IMG/VR virus record: IMGVR_UViG_3300025896_000045
Span: 1 to 43,997 of that record
DNA: 43,997 nt
Source: a virus
Reading direction: 5' to 3' (one strand)
Shown: in pieces, positions 15,343 through 20,331 of the stretch
How positions within the stretch are numbered: the first letter of the stretch is position 1
Layout of the letters: every line of letters starts with the position of its first letter
Notes under the pieces: generated by a model
What the model saw: the letters and a program-made list of their open reading frames with translations, nothing else
Told to the model about the DNA's origin: nothing
Databases searched by the model: none
Made by a program: the position numbers and the translations under genes

Positions 15343-15360
15343 GTTCTTTAGACAATTTAA
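15343..15360 (+). promoter_or_regulatory. rRNA-type boxA antitermination element, copy 1
   Basis: GTTCTTTAGACAATTTAA resembles bacterial rrn boxA (E. coli TGCTCTTTAACAATTTA) apart from one inserted base. It lies about 11 bases after the predicted P2 start and 6 bases before tRNA-Gln. Confidence 0.7.
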
Positions 15361-15366
15361 ATCTGT

Positions 15367-15440
15367 TGGGGGTTAGTTAAATGGTATAACTATGGATTTT
15401 GATTCCATCATCATAAGTTCGATTCTTATACCCCCTGCCA
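15367..15440 (+). tRNA. tRNA-Gln (UUG)
   Basis: Acceptor TGGGGGT/ACCCCCT (first pair open, usual for Gln), anticodon stem ATGGA/TCCAT with loop TTTTGAT, T-loop TTCGATT, discriminator G and encoded CCA. Confidence 0.93.
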
Positions 15441-15540
15441 TATTAAAACACATTATGACGAAGTTATGCCTAGTGGTTCGAAACACAAAGCGGATGCGTC
15501 TTAATAAGAATCGGACTCTTAGTAGTGTGTTTCAATATGG
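15438..15540 (+). ncRNA. Folded spacer element A (family 1 closing stem)
   Basis: CCATATTAAAACACATTA (15438-15455) pairs with TAGTGTGTTTCAATATGG (15523-15540), so the CCA of tRNA-Gln and the start of the next RNA are brought together. The 67-base interior is not coding. Sister elements are at 15639, 16602, 17190 and 18027. Confidence 0.75.
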
Positions 15541-15544
15541 TAGA

Positions 15545-15641
15545 GAGTCGTTGTTGAATATGGGTACTCAAAATATCCGTTCTCGAAAGGTGCAAATCCT
15601 GGTTAAGCAAAGTGCCGAGTAATAAAAACATTGACTCACCA
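15545..15641 (+). ncRNA. tRNA-like RNA with Leu(CAA)-type anticodon arm
   Basis: It lies exactly where a tRNA is expected, between two folded spacers. GAGTCG/TGACTC can form an acceptor stem ending in ACCA. GGGTA-CTCAAAA-TATCC is a good anticodon arm with CAA. AGG-TGCAAAT-CCT resembles a T-arm but is in the wrong place, and no D-arm is seen. It may be a decayed tRNA-Leu or a tRNA-shaped RNA. Confidence 0.5.
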
Positions 15642-15731
15642 TACTAAAACATATTACTGACAATAGCGCAACGATAAGATGCCATGAGCACCTACAATAG
15701 CAGCACGATAGGATAGTATGTTTCAATATGG
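15639..15731 (+). ncRNA. Folded spacer element B (family 1)
   Basis: CCATACTAAAACATATTA (15639-15656) pairs with TAGTATGTTTCAATATGG (15714-15731). Compared with element A, CACA/TGTG has become CATA/TATG, a compensated change. The interior holds a direct repeat, CAATAGCGCAACGATAAGAT and CAATAGCAGCACGATAGGAT. Confidence 0.75.
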
Positions 15732-15737
15732 TTTAAT

Positions 15738-15829
15738 GGAAGTGTGCCAGAGTCCGGTTTATTGGAACAGTCTTGAAAACTGTCGATCCTGAAAAGGGTC
15801 CGTGAGTTCGAATCTCACCGCTTCCACCA
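15738..15829 (+). tRNA. tRNA-Ser (UGA)
   Basis: Acceptor GGAAGTG/CGCTTCC, anticodon stem ACAGT/ACTGT with loop CTTGAAA, long variable arm, T-arm GTGAG-TTCGAAT-CTCAC, CCA. Confidence 0.95.
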
Positions 15830-15836
15830 GTATTAT

Positions 15837-15928
15837 GGAGAATTGGCAGAGTGGCCGATTGCAGGAGTTTGCTAAACTTCAGACTAACGAAAGTTGGTCC
15901 ATAGGTTCGAATCCTATATTCTCCACCA
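15837..15928 (+). tRNA. tRNA-Ser (GCU)
   Basis: Acceptor GGAGAAT/ATTCTCC, anticodon loop TTGCTAA, long variable arm (AACGAAAGTT), T-loop TTCGAAT, CCA. Confidence 0.95.
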
Positions 15929-15933
15929 GATAT

Positions 15934-16026
15934 ACTCCTGTAGTGTAACGGTAGCACGACGAGATTTATATCCTCGATTCGCTAGATTGGCGGTTAGAAA
16001 GGGTTCGAATCCCTTCGGGAGTACCA
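15934..16026 (+). tRNA. Class II-length tRNA with UAU anticodon
   Basis: Acceptor ACTCCTG/CGGGAGT, D-arm GTGT/GCAC, T-arm AAGGG-TTCGAAT-CCCTT, A discriminator and CCA. The anticodon stem CGAGA/CCTCG has one A-C mismatch and loop TTTATAT, reading UAU (Ile AUA). A 22-base variable region is unusual for Ile; the identity could be Ile, Tyr-like or altered. Confidence 0.75.
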
Positions 16027-16042
16027 ATTTTAGAAAGTTATT

Positions 16043-16252
16043 ATGTTTAAAGTTTATTGGACGGACCTTATTGGTAATAGTATAGGTCGACAATTTGATG
16101 ATATGTCTGAAGCATTGAAGTTTGCTCAAGAATTGAGAAATAGTCATCATAGAAAATTTGTTACACTGTGTAGTGAGAATCCTGATAATGTGACAAAGAT
16201 GGGAGTTGCAGAAACTGGTTCTGACTATAATTGGAAAAAACGTAGAATTTAA
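16043..16252 (+). CDS. Small protein within the tRNA array
   Basis: A 69-aa protein, FKVYWTDLIGNSIGRQFDDMSEALKFAQELR..., reading as strand-helix-strand with a basic C-terminus (NWKKRRI). It is similar in style to small conserved T4-like phage proteins but no family is identified. It starts 16 bases after a tRNA and ends 1 base before tRNA-Cys, so its mRNA ends must be set by tRNA processing. Confidence 0.7.
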   Translation: MFKVYWTDLIGNSIGRQFDDMSEALKFAQELRNSHHRKFVTLCSENPDNVTKMGVAETGSDYNWKKRRI

Positions 16253-16253
16253 T

Positions 16254-16330
16254 GTGGGTGTGTAGCTGAACGGTCAGGCCAGGGATTGCAAATCCCTTTT
16301 ATGCAGGTTCAAGTCCTGTCACCCACTCCA
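16254..16330 (+). tRNA. tRNA-Cys (GCA)
   Basis: Acceptor GTGGGTG/CACCCAC, anticodon stem AGGGA/TCCCT with loop TTGCAAA, T-loop TTCAAGT, U discriminator, CCA. Confidence 0.95.
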
Positions 16331-16335
16331 AACGA

Positions 16336-16388
16336 TGTTGTGTAAAAACAACACACTGGTTGACAAATAGAATTAGATGTTATATAAT
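16336..16388 (+). promoter_or_regulatory. tRNA operon promoter P1, copy 2
   Basis: Near-exact repeat of 15185-15237: palindrome TGTTGT-6-ACAACA (16336-16353), TTGACA (16360-16365), 17 bases, TATAAT (16383-16388). Confidence 0.9.
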
Positions 16389-16419
16389 ACGTTCTGTTGT
16401 GTTGATTCAGTAAGAAACA

Positions 16420-16484
16420 TGTTGTTGCATAAAAACAACAGTGTGGAAATAGAAGTTGCCAAAACGAGTGACTTCTGATATAAT
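16420..16484 (+). promoter_or_regulatory. tRNA operon promoter P2, copy 2
   Basis: Palindrome TGTTGT-9-ACAACA (16420-16440), TTGCCA (16456-16461), 17 bases, TATAAT (16479-16484) with TGA before the -10. It is diverged from copy 1 but has the same layout. Confidence 0.8.
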
Positions 16485-16502
16485 GTTGTTTCAGTAGTTG
16501 AT

Positions 16503-16520
16503 GTTCTTTGACAATTTAAG
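16503..16520 (+). promoter_or_regulatory. rRNA-type boxA antitermination element, copy 2
   Basis: GTTCTTTGACAATTTAAG is a very good rrn boxA match without the insertion seen in copy 1. It starts about 12 bases after the predicted P2 start and ends 9 bases before tRNA-Glu. Confidence 0.8.
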
Positions 16521-16529
16521 CAATACAAT

Positions 16530-16604
16530 ACACCGTTAGACTTCTGGTGAGGTCACCACCCTTTCAAGGTGGCTAGATGGGATCGTAACCCATACGGTGT
16601 ACCA
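16530..16604 (+). tRNA. tRNA-Glu (UUC)
   Basis: Acceptor ACACCGT/ACGGTGT, anticodon stem CCACC/GGTGG with loop CTTTCAA, CCA. The T-loop is atypical (ATCGTAA instead of TTCRANN) but the T-stem ATGGG/CCCAT is intact. Confidence 0.88.
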
Positions 16605-16759
16605 TATTAAAACATATTAGTTGTCCTTTACAAGTAATTGTAATGAGAACTGCGGAATTCTGCACATACAGATTACCTAGAAAAGCGAGAAACAAATTGG
16701 AAACGATTTGCCAAGCGTAAGGCTGCGTCAGACTGGTTCATTAGTGTGTTTTAATATGG
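16602..16759 (+). ncRNA. Folded spacer element C (family 1)
   Basis: CCATATTAAAACATATTA (16602-16619) pairs with TAGTGTGTTTTAATATGG (16742-16759). The 122-base interior includes hairpins such as GCGGAATTCTGC. It runs directly into the next element. Confidence 0.7.
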
Positions 16760-16960
16760 TACCATTAATTGTGTTATTATGGAAAACTCCAGTGATCGCT
16801 GGACAGTGCTTCCCGAAATTTCTTGCTGATCGAATACTTCAAGAATATAGGAGGTGGTTGCCGAAAACCCTACGACGGTAGGACTAATAAGAACAACCCC
16901 ATTAAATGCAAACTCTAGGCGGTGAATCCTAGATATAACATGATAACACAATTAATGGTA
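16760..16960 (+). ncRNA. Folded spacer element with a perfect 18-bp closing stem
   Basis: TACCATTAATTGTGTTAT (16760-16777) and ATAACACAATTAATGGTA (16943-16960) are exact complements. Inside are TCCAG/CTGGA, CCTAC-GACG-GTAGG and TCTAGG/CCTAGA hairpins. No open frame with an SD was seen. The closing sequence differs from family 1. Confidence 0.75.
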
Positions 16961-16967
16961 TTACAAT

Positions 16968-17052
16968 GGAGATGCGGCTAAGTTGGAGAGTGGCGGCTGA
17001 CTGTAAATCAGTTCTTTCGGGTGAGTAAGTTCGAATCTTACCATCTCCACCA
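16968..17052 (+). tRNA. tRNA-Tyr (GUA)
   Basis: Acceptor GGAGATG/CATCTCC, anticodon stem GCTGA/TCAGT with loop CTGTAAA, long variable arm, T-arm GTAAG-TTCGAAT-CTTAC, CCA. Confidence 0.95.
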
Positions 17053-17082
17053 AGTTTTAATTTTTTTTATAAAGGAAATTGT

Positions 17083-17127
17083 ATGAAGCGAAAAACAAGT
17101 AAATCACGAAAACCCTCGGGGGTATAA
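17083..17127 (+). CDS. Possible 14-aa basic micro-peptide
   Basis: MKRKTSKSRKPSGV with a good SD (AAAGGA, 7 bases upstream). The frame ends inside tRNA-Lys. It may be a decayed gene start; low confidence. Confidence 0.2.
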   Translation: MKRKTSKSRKPSGV

Positions 17128-17192
17128 TTCAATGGTTAGAATATCCGGCTTTTAACCGGTCAATCAGAGTTCGAGTCTCTGTGCCCCCACCA
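17118..17192 (+). tRNA. tRNA-Lys (UUU)
   Basis: Acceptor GGGGGTA/TGCCCCC, anticodon stem TCCGG/CCGGT with loop CTTTTAA, T-loop TTCGAGT, CCA. Confidence 0.95.
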
Positions 17193-17261
17193 ATATTAAA
17201 GCACATTACGATGCCGTTCCGCGGCGGCGACCAAAAAGAGAGTAGTGTGCTTCAATATTGG
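17190..17261 (+). ncRNA. Folded spacer element D (family 1, shortest)
   Basis: CCAATATTAAAGCACATTA (17190-17208) pairs with TAGTGTGCTTCAATATTGG (17243-17261), joining the tRNA-Lys 3' end to the tRNA-Asp 5' end. The interior has GCCG-TTCCG-CGGC. G-C replaces the A-T of elements A-C in the stem (AAAGC/GCTT versus AAAAC/GTTT). Confidence 0.78.
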
Positions 17262-17334
17262 TCCGTTCATATAGTGGTTATTATATCCGCCTGTCTAGTG
17301 GAATATAGGAGTTCGATTCTCCTACGGATCGCCA
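17260..17334 (+). tRNA. tRNA-Asp (GUC)
   Basis: Acceptor GGTCCGT/ACGGATC, anticodon stem TCCGC/GTGGA with loop CTGTCTA, T-arm GGAG-TTCGATT-CTCC, G discriminator, CCA. Confidence 0.95.
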
Positions 17335-17539
17335 GAGCAAATGATGTCCGTGTGGTGTCTTTCGGGAATCACTAAGGTATCCAACGGTTGTAAGTGACGA
17401 TGGGTGTTATCGGAACTTTCAAGATTTGTTGCAACTAATCTCGGTGCTCCCGTTCTCCCGAGTTAAAATAACTGATTGTGGTTCTCCCCTTACGAGATAA
17501 AACATTCAGTAATGACGGGGCCAGAATTTAAAGTTTTAT
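17335..17539 (+). other. Gene-free folded spacer, 205 bases
   Basis: No coding frame with support. Hairpins include CGAT-GGGTGTT-ATCG, CTCGG/CCGAG and a long interrupted stem TTCT-CCCC-TTAC with GTAA-TGAC-GGGG-CC-AGAA. It has no closing stem like the other elements. Confidence 0.5.
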
Positions 17540-17619
17540 TGCGGGATAGAGGAGTTCGGTCGTCCTCGCTAGTCTCATAAGCTAGAAATCGTGTGGTTCG
17601 AATCCCACTCCCGCAACCA
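17540..17619 (+). tRNA. tRNA with CAU anticodon (Met; fMet-like ends)
   Basis: Acceptor TGCGGGA/TCCCGCA, D-stem GAGGA/TCCTC, anticodon stem CTAGT/GCTAG with loop CTCATAA, T-arm GTGGG/CCCAC-type, CCA. The CCCGCAACCA end and D-arm recall initiator tRNA, but the three G-C anticodon-stem pairs of initiators are absent. Confidence 0.9.
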
Positions 17620-17628
17620 AGTTTCAAT

Positions 17629-17707
17629 TCCGCAGAACCCGAGCAAGGTGCATGGGCGTGACTGTTAATCACTGGCTAGTAGAGTTCGATTCTCTAATGC
17701 GGAGCCA
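17629..17707 (+). tRNA. tRNA-Asn (GUU)
   Basis: Acceptor TCCGCA/TGCGGA, anticodon stem GTGA/TCAC with loop CTGTTAA, T-loop TTCGATT, G discriminator, CCA. It is separated from the previous tRNA by only AGTTTCAAT. Confidence 0.92.
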
Positions 17708-17710
17708 AGT

Positions 17711-17942
17711 TTTGTAGTTTGTGTTAGATGTTGGGAAAGCAAAGCCTCGAAAACTTTGTGAAAGAGATAATCAGCGCAAATCTGGCTAAACTAGTAATCT
17801 CTGTTACTGACTATTACTGATGTGTCCATACTGGCTGGCATGATCGAAAGATTATGTACAAGTACACCACACTGATCCGGACAGCCTGTGGGTGAACGAT
17901 GAAGATAATACGGACTTCATGCGAACTACAAATTCAATATCC
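17711..17942 (+). ncRNA. Folded spacer element G (family 2)
   Basis: TTTGTAGTTTG (17711-17721) pairs with CGAACTACAAA (17932-17942). The interior contains AGAGAT/ATCTCT, TGTCC/GGACA, GGCTG/CAGCC and TGTAC-AA-GTACA, a multi-branched RNA of about 230 bases. The closing sequences recur in the element at 19596. Confidence 0.65.
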
Positions 17943-17952
17943 CCCTTGCATA

Positions 17953-18026
17953 CGGGGTACAATGTGATAAATTGTGTGCAGTCTACAGACCCCGACTTCG
18001 TATCCTCGGTCGATAAACGAGGATAC
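17953..18026 (+). ncRNA. Two strong hairpins between spacer elements
   Basis: CGGGGT/ACCCCG (17953-17958, 17989-17994) encloses ACAAT-GTGATAA-ATTGT, which looks like an anticodon arm. Next comes a perfect 9-bp hairpin GTATCCTCG/CGAGGATAC (18000-18026). No T-arm, so not a tRNA. Confidence 0.55.
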
Positions 18027-18097
18027 ATATTAAAGCACATACTCGTCAATCTGGACCGCGGTGCCGAAAAGATTGGTGACAATGTGTGCTTTAATAT
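18027..18097 (+). ncRNA. Folded spacer element E (family 1)
   Basis: ATATTAAAGCACA (18027-18039) pairs perfectly with TGTGCTTTAATAT (18085-18097). The interior has GGACCGCGGTGCC. Confidence 0.75.
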
Positions 18098-18102
18098 AAT
18101 TT

Positions 18103-18176
18103 GGGCTGTTAGTATAATGGGATTACGGCAGCTTTGCAAGCTGTTTATGAGAGTTCGATTCTCTCACGGTCCACCA
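18103..18176 (+). tRNA. tRNA-Ala (UGC)
   Basis: Acceptor GGGCTGT/ACGGTCC, anticodon stem GCAGC/GCTGT with loop TTTGCAA, T-arm GAGAG-TTCGATT-CTCTC, CCA. Confidence 0.95.
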
Positions 18177-18183
18177 AGTTTTT

Positions 18184-18257
18184 GCCCCTTTAGTTAAATG
18201 GTATAACGGTTGATTTGTAATCATCTGTTGGCAGTTCGATTCTGTCAAGGGGCACCA
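18184..18257 (+). tRNA. tRNA-Thr (UGU)
   Basis: Acceptor GCCCCTT/AAGGGGC, anticodon loop TTTGTAA, T-loop TTCGATT, CCA. The anticodon stem GTTGA/TCATC has one T-T mismatch. Confidence 0.92.
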
Positions 18258-18469
18258 GTATCCCGACTTACACTTTTCCGTTAATAAAAGTGCGTTACTG
18301 CCGATACGAAAGAAGCACAGTTTTTATGATATTACTGCGAAGTCCCGCTATATGGGAGCCTTGAAGAATCATAGGTGTACTCAGATACCGCCAAAATAAC
18401 AATATCTGACGGACAGTGTAACCACTCAGTCTGTGGCTTATGGGAATAAGTAGCCAGACAAGATTTCTG
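18258..18469 (+). other. Gene-free folded spacer, 212 bases
   Basis: No supported gene. Structure includes GTATC/GATAC around CACTTTT-CCGTTAAT-AAAAGTG, TATGAT/ATCATA, AGATA/TATCT and GGCT-TAT-GGGA-ATA-AGT-AGCC. Confidence 0.5.
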
Positions 18470-18543
18470 CGGGATTAGTTTAGGGGCAAAACTAGAGATT
18501 TCCAATCTTTCGTCATCGGTTCGATTCCGATATCCCGCTCCAA
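18470..18543 (+). tRNA. tRNA-Gly (UCC)
   Basis: Acceptor GCGGGAT/ATCCCGC, anticodon loop TTTCCAA, T-arm TCGG-TTCGATT-CCGA, U discriminator, CCA. Confidence 0.94.
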
Positions 18544-18550
18544 GTTTATG

Positions 18551-18618
18551 CGGCAAGGTATTAACCACACAGTGGCACCCCCATTGTGACTTAGTGAGAA
18601 TCTAGGTTGCCGCTCCAG
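18551..18618 (+). ncRNA. 68-nt tRNA-like RNA with perfect acceptor stem
   Basis: GCGGCAA (18551-18557) pairs fully with TTGCCGC (18608-18614), followed by U-CCA as in phage tRNA-Gly. The middle arm is an 8-bp hairpin CACAGTGG/CCATTGTG with only CACCC in the loop. The T-arm is CTTAG-TGAGAAT-CTAGG, lacking TTC. Intact ends with an abnormal anticodon arm suggest a tRNA-shaped RNA or a decaying tRNA-Gly. Confidence 0.55.
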
Positions 18619-18626
18619 ATTCAATC

Positions 18627-18699
18627 TCGGTGTAGTTTAGTGGTAGAATTCGTGGTTTGGGACCATGAGATGGAAGTTCGATTCTTCCCATCGAGACCA
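18627..18699 (+). tRNA. tRNA-Pro (UGG)
   Basis: Acceptor CTCGGTG/CATCGAG, anticodon stem GTGG/CCAT with loop TTTGGGA, T-arm GGAAG-TTCGATT-CTTCC, CCA. Confidence 0.94.
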
Positions 18700-18701
18700 A
18701 T

Positions 18702-18776
18702 GGTAGTGTAGCATAACGGTAGTGCGCCACCTTCATACGGTGTAAAGTGTAAGTTCGATTCTTACCACTACTACCA
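18702..18776 (+). tRNA. tRNA with CAU anticodon (third copy)
   Basis: Acceptor GGTAGTG/CACTACT, anticodon stem CACC/GGTG with loop TTCATAC, T-arm GTAAG-TTCGATT-CTTAC, CCA. It could be elongator Met, initiator or Ile2; the fifth anticodon-stem pair is a C-T mismatch. Confidence 0.88.
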
Positions 18777-18785
18777 AGATTTAAT

Positions 18786-18861
18786 ACCACCTTCGTATAA
18801 TGGATGATTACCTAACGCTACGAACGTTATTACGGGAGTTCGATTCTCTCAGGTGGTACCA
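18786..18861 (+). tRNA. tRNA-Arg (ACG)
   Basis: Acceptor ACCACCT/AGGTGGT, anticodon stem TAACG/CGTTA with loop CTACGAA, T-loop TTCGATT, CCA. A34 would need host TadA to become inosine. Confidence 0.94.
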
Positions 18862-18868
18862 AGTTTTT

Positions 18869-18942
18869 GCTCCGATAGTTAAATGGTATAACTTTGGCTT
18901 GATAAGCCAACATCACAAGTTCAATTCTTGTTCGGAGTACCA
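18869..18942 (+). tRNA. tRNA-Ile (GAU)
   Basis: Acceptor GCTCCGA/TCGGAGT, anticodon stem TTGGC/GCCAA with loop TTGATAA, T-loop TTCAATT, CCA. Confidence 0.94.
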
Positions 18943-18950
18943 AGTTTTAT

Positions 18951-19024
18951 TACGGTGTAGTATAATGGCAGTGCTGCGGTCTCCAAAACCGCCAGTGGGG
19001 GTTCGATTCCCTCCACCGTAGCCA
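18951..19024 (+). tRNA. tRNA-Trp (CCA)
   Basis: Acceptor TACGGTG/CACCGTA, anticodon stem CGGT/ACCG with loop CTCCAAA, T-arm with TTCGATT, G discriminator, CCA. Confidence 0.94.
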
Positions 19025-19039
19025 ACAAAGGGAGTTATT

Positions 19040-19510
19040 ATGAAACGATTGGATTTAATGGAAGTAAAAGCGTTCATTGATGCACAGAGTCCAGAAACTA
19101 AAATTTATCTGGGTGCTGACTCAGAACGTTTTAGACTGAACGATGTGTGGTACGCTGATTACACATTAGCTGTAGTCGTTCATATTGACGGTAGACATGG
19201 TTGTAAAATCTTCGGTGAAGTTGTTCGTGAAAGAGATTATGACCAAAAGAAAAGCAAACCTTCAATGCGTTTGATGAATGAAGTATATAAAGTTTCAGAG
19301 TTGTTCCAAAAACTATCTGACGTATTGGAAGATCGTCATGTTGAAGTTCACTTGGATATTAACCCAAACGAAATGTACGGTTCTTCATGTGTAGTTAATC
19401 AAGCAATTGGTTATATCAAAGGAACTTGTAATGTTATTCCAATGGTTAAACCACAAGCGTTTGCAGCATCATATGCAGCTGATAGATTGAAACACGTTTT
19501 ATACGCATAA
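19040..19510 (+). CDS. YkuK-like RNase H-fold protein (DUF458)
   Basis: A 156-aa protein with the layout of the DUF458/YkuK family, predicted to have an RNase H-like fold. The first acidic strand is IYLGADSE, then RLMNEVYKVSELFQKL, HLDINPNEMYGSS, and a closing VKPQAFAASYAADRLKH. Acidic residues D27, E29 and D in HLDIN could form the metal site. Family members may act on RNA or DNA, but no activity is established to my knowledge. Placement inside a tRNA array makes a role in RNA processing or turnover worth testing. SD GGGAG precedes the ATG. Confidence 0.8.
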   Translation: MKRLDLMEVKAFIDAQSPETKIYLGADSERFRLNDVWYADYTLAVVVHIDGRHGCKIFGEVVRERDYDQKKSKPSMRLMNEVYKVSELFQKLSDVLEDRHVEVHLDINPNEMYGSSCVVNQAIGYIKGTCNVIPMVKPQAFAASYAADRLKHVLYA

Positions 19511-19517
19511 GTACAAT

Positions 19518-19594
19518 GGTGTTTGTAGTGTAAAGGTTTAGCACACTAGTCTGTGAAACTGGTAGAGTGGGATCGATCCCCATCAGACACCCCA
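19518..19594 (+). tRNA. tRNA-His (GUG)
   Basis: Acceptor GTGTTTG/CAGACAC with G-1 opposite C73 (the His identity element), anticodon stem CTAGT/ACTGG with loop CTGTGAA, T-stem GTGGG/CCCAT, CCA. Confidence 0.94.
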
Positions 19595-19595
19595 A

Positions 19596-19706
19596 ATTTT
19601 GTAGTCTATGTCTGGTACATAGGTAAACGGCGTTGCGGAATGGCGAAAGTCACGTTAAACATCGAAGCGCAAACTAATAGAGTTGTGTCTCTGCCTACTA
19701 CAAATT
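19596..19706 (+). ncRNA. Folded spacer element H (family 2)
   Basis: TTTGTAGT (19598-19605) pairs with ACTACAAA (19697-19704). Inside are CTATGT-CTGGT-ACATAG and TTGCG/CGCAA. It shares closing stem and the exit sequence CTACAAATTCAAT with the element at 17711, while interiors differ. Confidence 0.68.
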
Positions 19707-19710
19707 CAAT

Positions 19711-19784
19711 GCCTCGGTAGTTTAATGGTAGAACGCCATCCTTACACGGTGGATATGGGAGTTCAATTCTCCAACGAGGTACCA
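19711..19784 (+). tRNA. tRNA-Val (UAC)
   Basis: Acceptor GCCTCG/CGAGGT, anticodon stem CCATC/GGTGG with loop CTTACAC, T-arm GGAG-TTCAATT-CTCC, CCA. The seventh acceptor pair is G-A. Confidence 0.92.
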
Positions 19785-19786
19785 AT

Positions 19787-19862
19787 GCTGCTTTAGCTGA
19801 TGTGGTCATAGCAGGCGCCTGAAGAGCGTCGGAACGTGGTTCGATTCCACGAGGTAGCACCA
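19787..19862 (+). tRNA. tRNA-Phe (GAA)
   Basis: Acceptor GCTGCTT/AGGTAGC, anticodon stem GGCGC/GCGTC with loop CTGAAGA, T-arm CGTGG-TTCGATT-CCACG, CCA. Only 2 bases separate it from tRNA-Val. Confidence 0.94.
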
Positions 19863-19914
19863 AATTTTATGCATATATACTATTGCTCAATAAGAGTAAT
19901 TTAAGGGAGTTATC

Positions 19915-20211
19915 ATGCGATTTTTAAAAACGATGATGTTCCTATTATGCCTGACAAGCACAATAGTGTATGCAGATGCACCAACGCCGTATGAGTTACA
20001 AAAACCAGTAAAGTGTGCGAAAGCAAAAGACTTATTGGAATATTTTGAAAGTGAATATGGAGAGAAAATGACATGGGTTGGTAAAGAAGATTCTTCCGAT
20101 TCATTCATTGCAATTTTAATGAATAAAACAAATACAACTTGGACGATTGTTCAATACACTCCACAAGTTGCATGTGTATTAGGTTCTGGTAAACAAGCCA
20201 GTCCTATTTGA
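19915..20211 (+). CDS. Small exported protein
   Basis: A 98-aa protein with a clear Sec signal peptide: basic MRFLKT, hydrophobic MMFLLCLTSTIV, and cleavage after the AxA-like VYADA around residue 20-22. The mature part is about 77 residues with two cysteines (KCAKAKD and VACVLGS) that may form a disulfide in the periplasm. No family is recognised. SD AAGGGAG lies 7 bases upstream. It sits between tRNA-Phe and tRNA-Arg. Confidence 0.78.
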   Translation: MRFLKTMMFLLCLTSTIVYADAPTPYELQKPVKCAKAKDLLEYFESEYGEKMTWVGKEDSSDSFIAILMNKTNTTWTIVQYTPQVACVLGSGKQASPI

Positions 20212-20218
20212 TGAAAAT

Positions 20219-20293
20219 GCTTCGGTAGCATAATGGTTAATGCCGCTGCCTCTAAAACAGTTTATGTGGGTTCAATTCCCACCCGATGCACCA
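20219..20293 (+). tRNA. tRNA-Arg (UCU), imperfect copy
   Basis: Acceptor GCTTCGG/CCGATGC with one T-T mismatch, anticodon stem GCTGC/ACAGT weak (one C-A), loop CTCTAAA, T-arm GTGGG-TTCAATT-CCCAC, CCA. A cleaner UCU tRNA lies at 20898. Confidence 0.85.
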
Positions 20294-20310
20294 ATTATAA
20301 GGAGAAGTTT

Positions 20311-20331
20311 ATGAAAGAGTTTTTCGCATAG
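20311..20331 (+). CDS. Six-codon leader peptide MKEFFA
   Basis: ATG with a perfect SD AAGGAG 6 bases upstream, stopping at TAG 20 bases before an SD-hiding hairpin of the next gene. It could be a regulatory leader or the remnant of a gene. Confidence 0.35.
   Translation: MKEFFA

Noticed and set aside
17083-17127. 14-codon frame MKRKTSKSRKPSGV as a definite gene
   Set aside because: Good SD, but the frame runs into tRNA-Lys and nothing else supports it. Listed only with low confidence.
17953-17994. Possible tRNA-Ile(GAU) from an anticodon-like hairpin with loop GTGATAA
   Set aside because: No D-arm, no TTC T-arm and no CCA. A normal tRNA-Ile(GAU) exists at 18869.
17892-18197. 101-codon open frame across the folded spacers
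   Set aside because: It crosses two hairpin elements and tRNA-Ala, has no SD and has no plausible protein composition.
15438-19706. Reading the repeated spacer stems as transposon-like elements (MITEs) or a CRISPR array
   Set aside because: No target-site duplications, no regular repeat-spacer lengths and no cas genes. Stems coincide with tRNA ends and show compensated changes, pointing to RNA.
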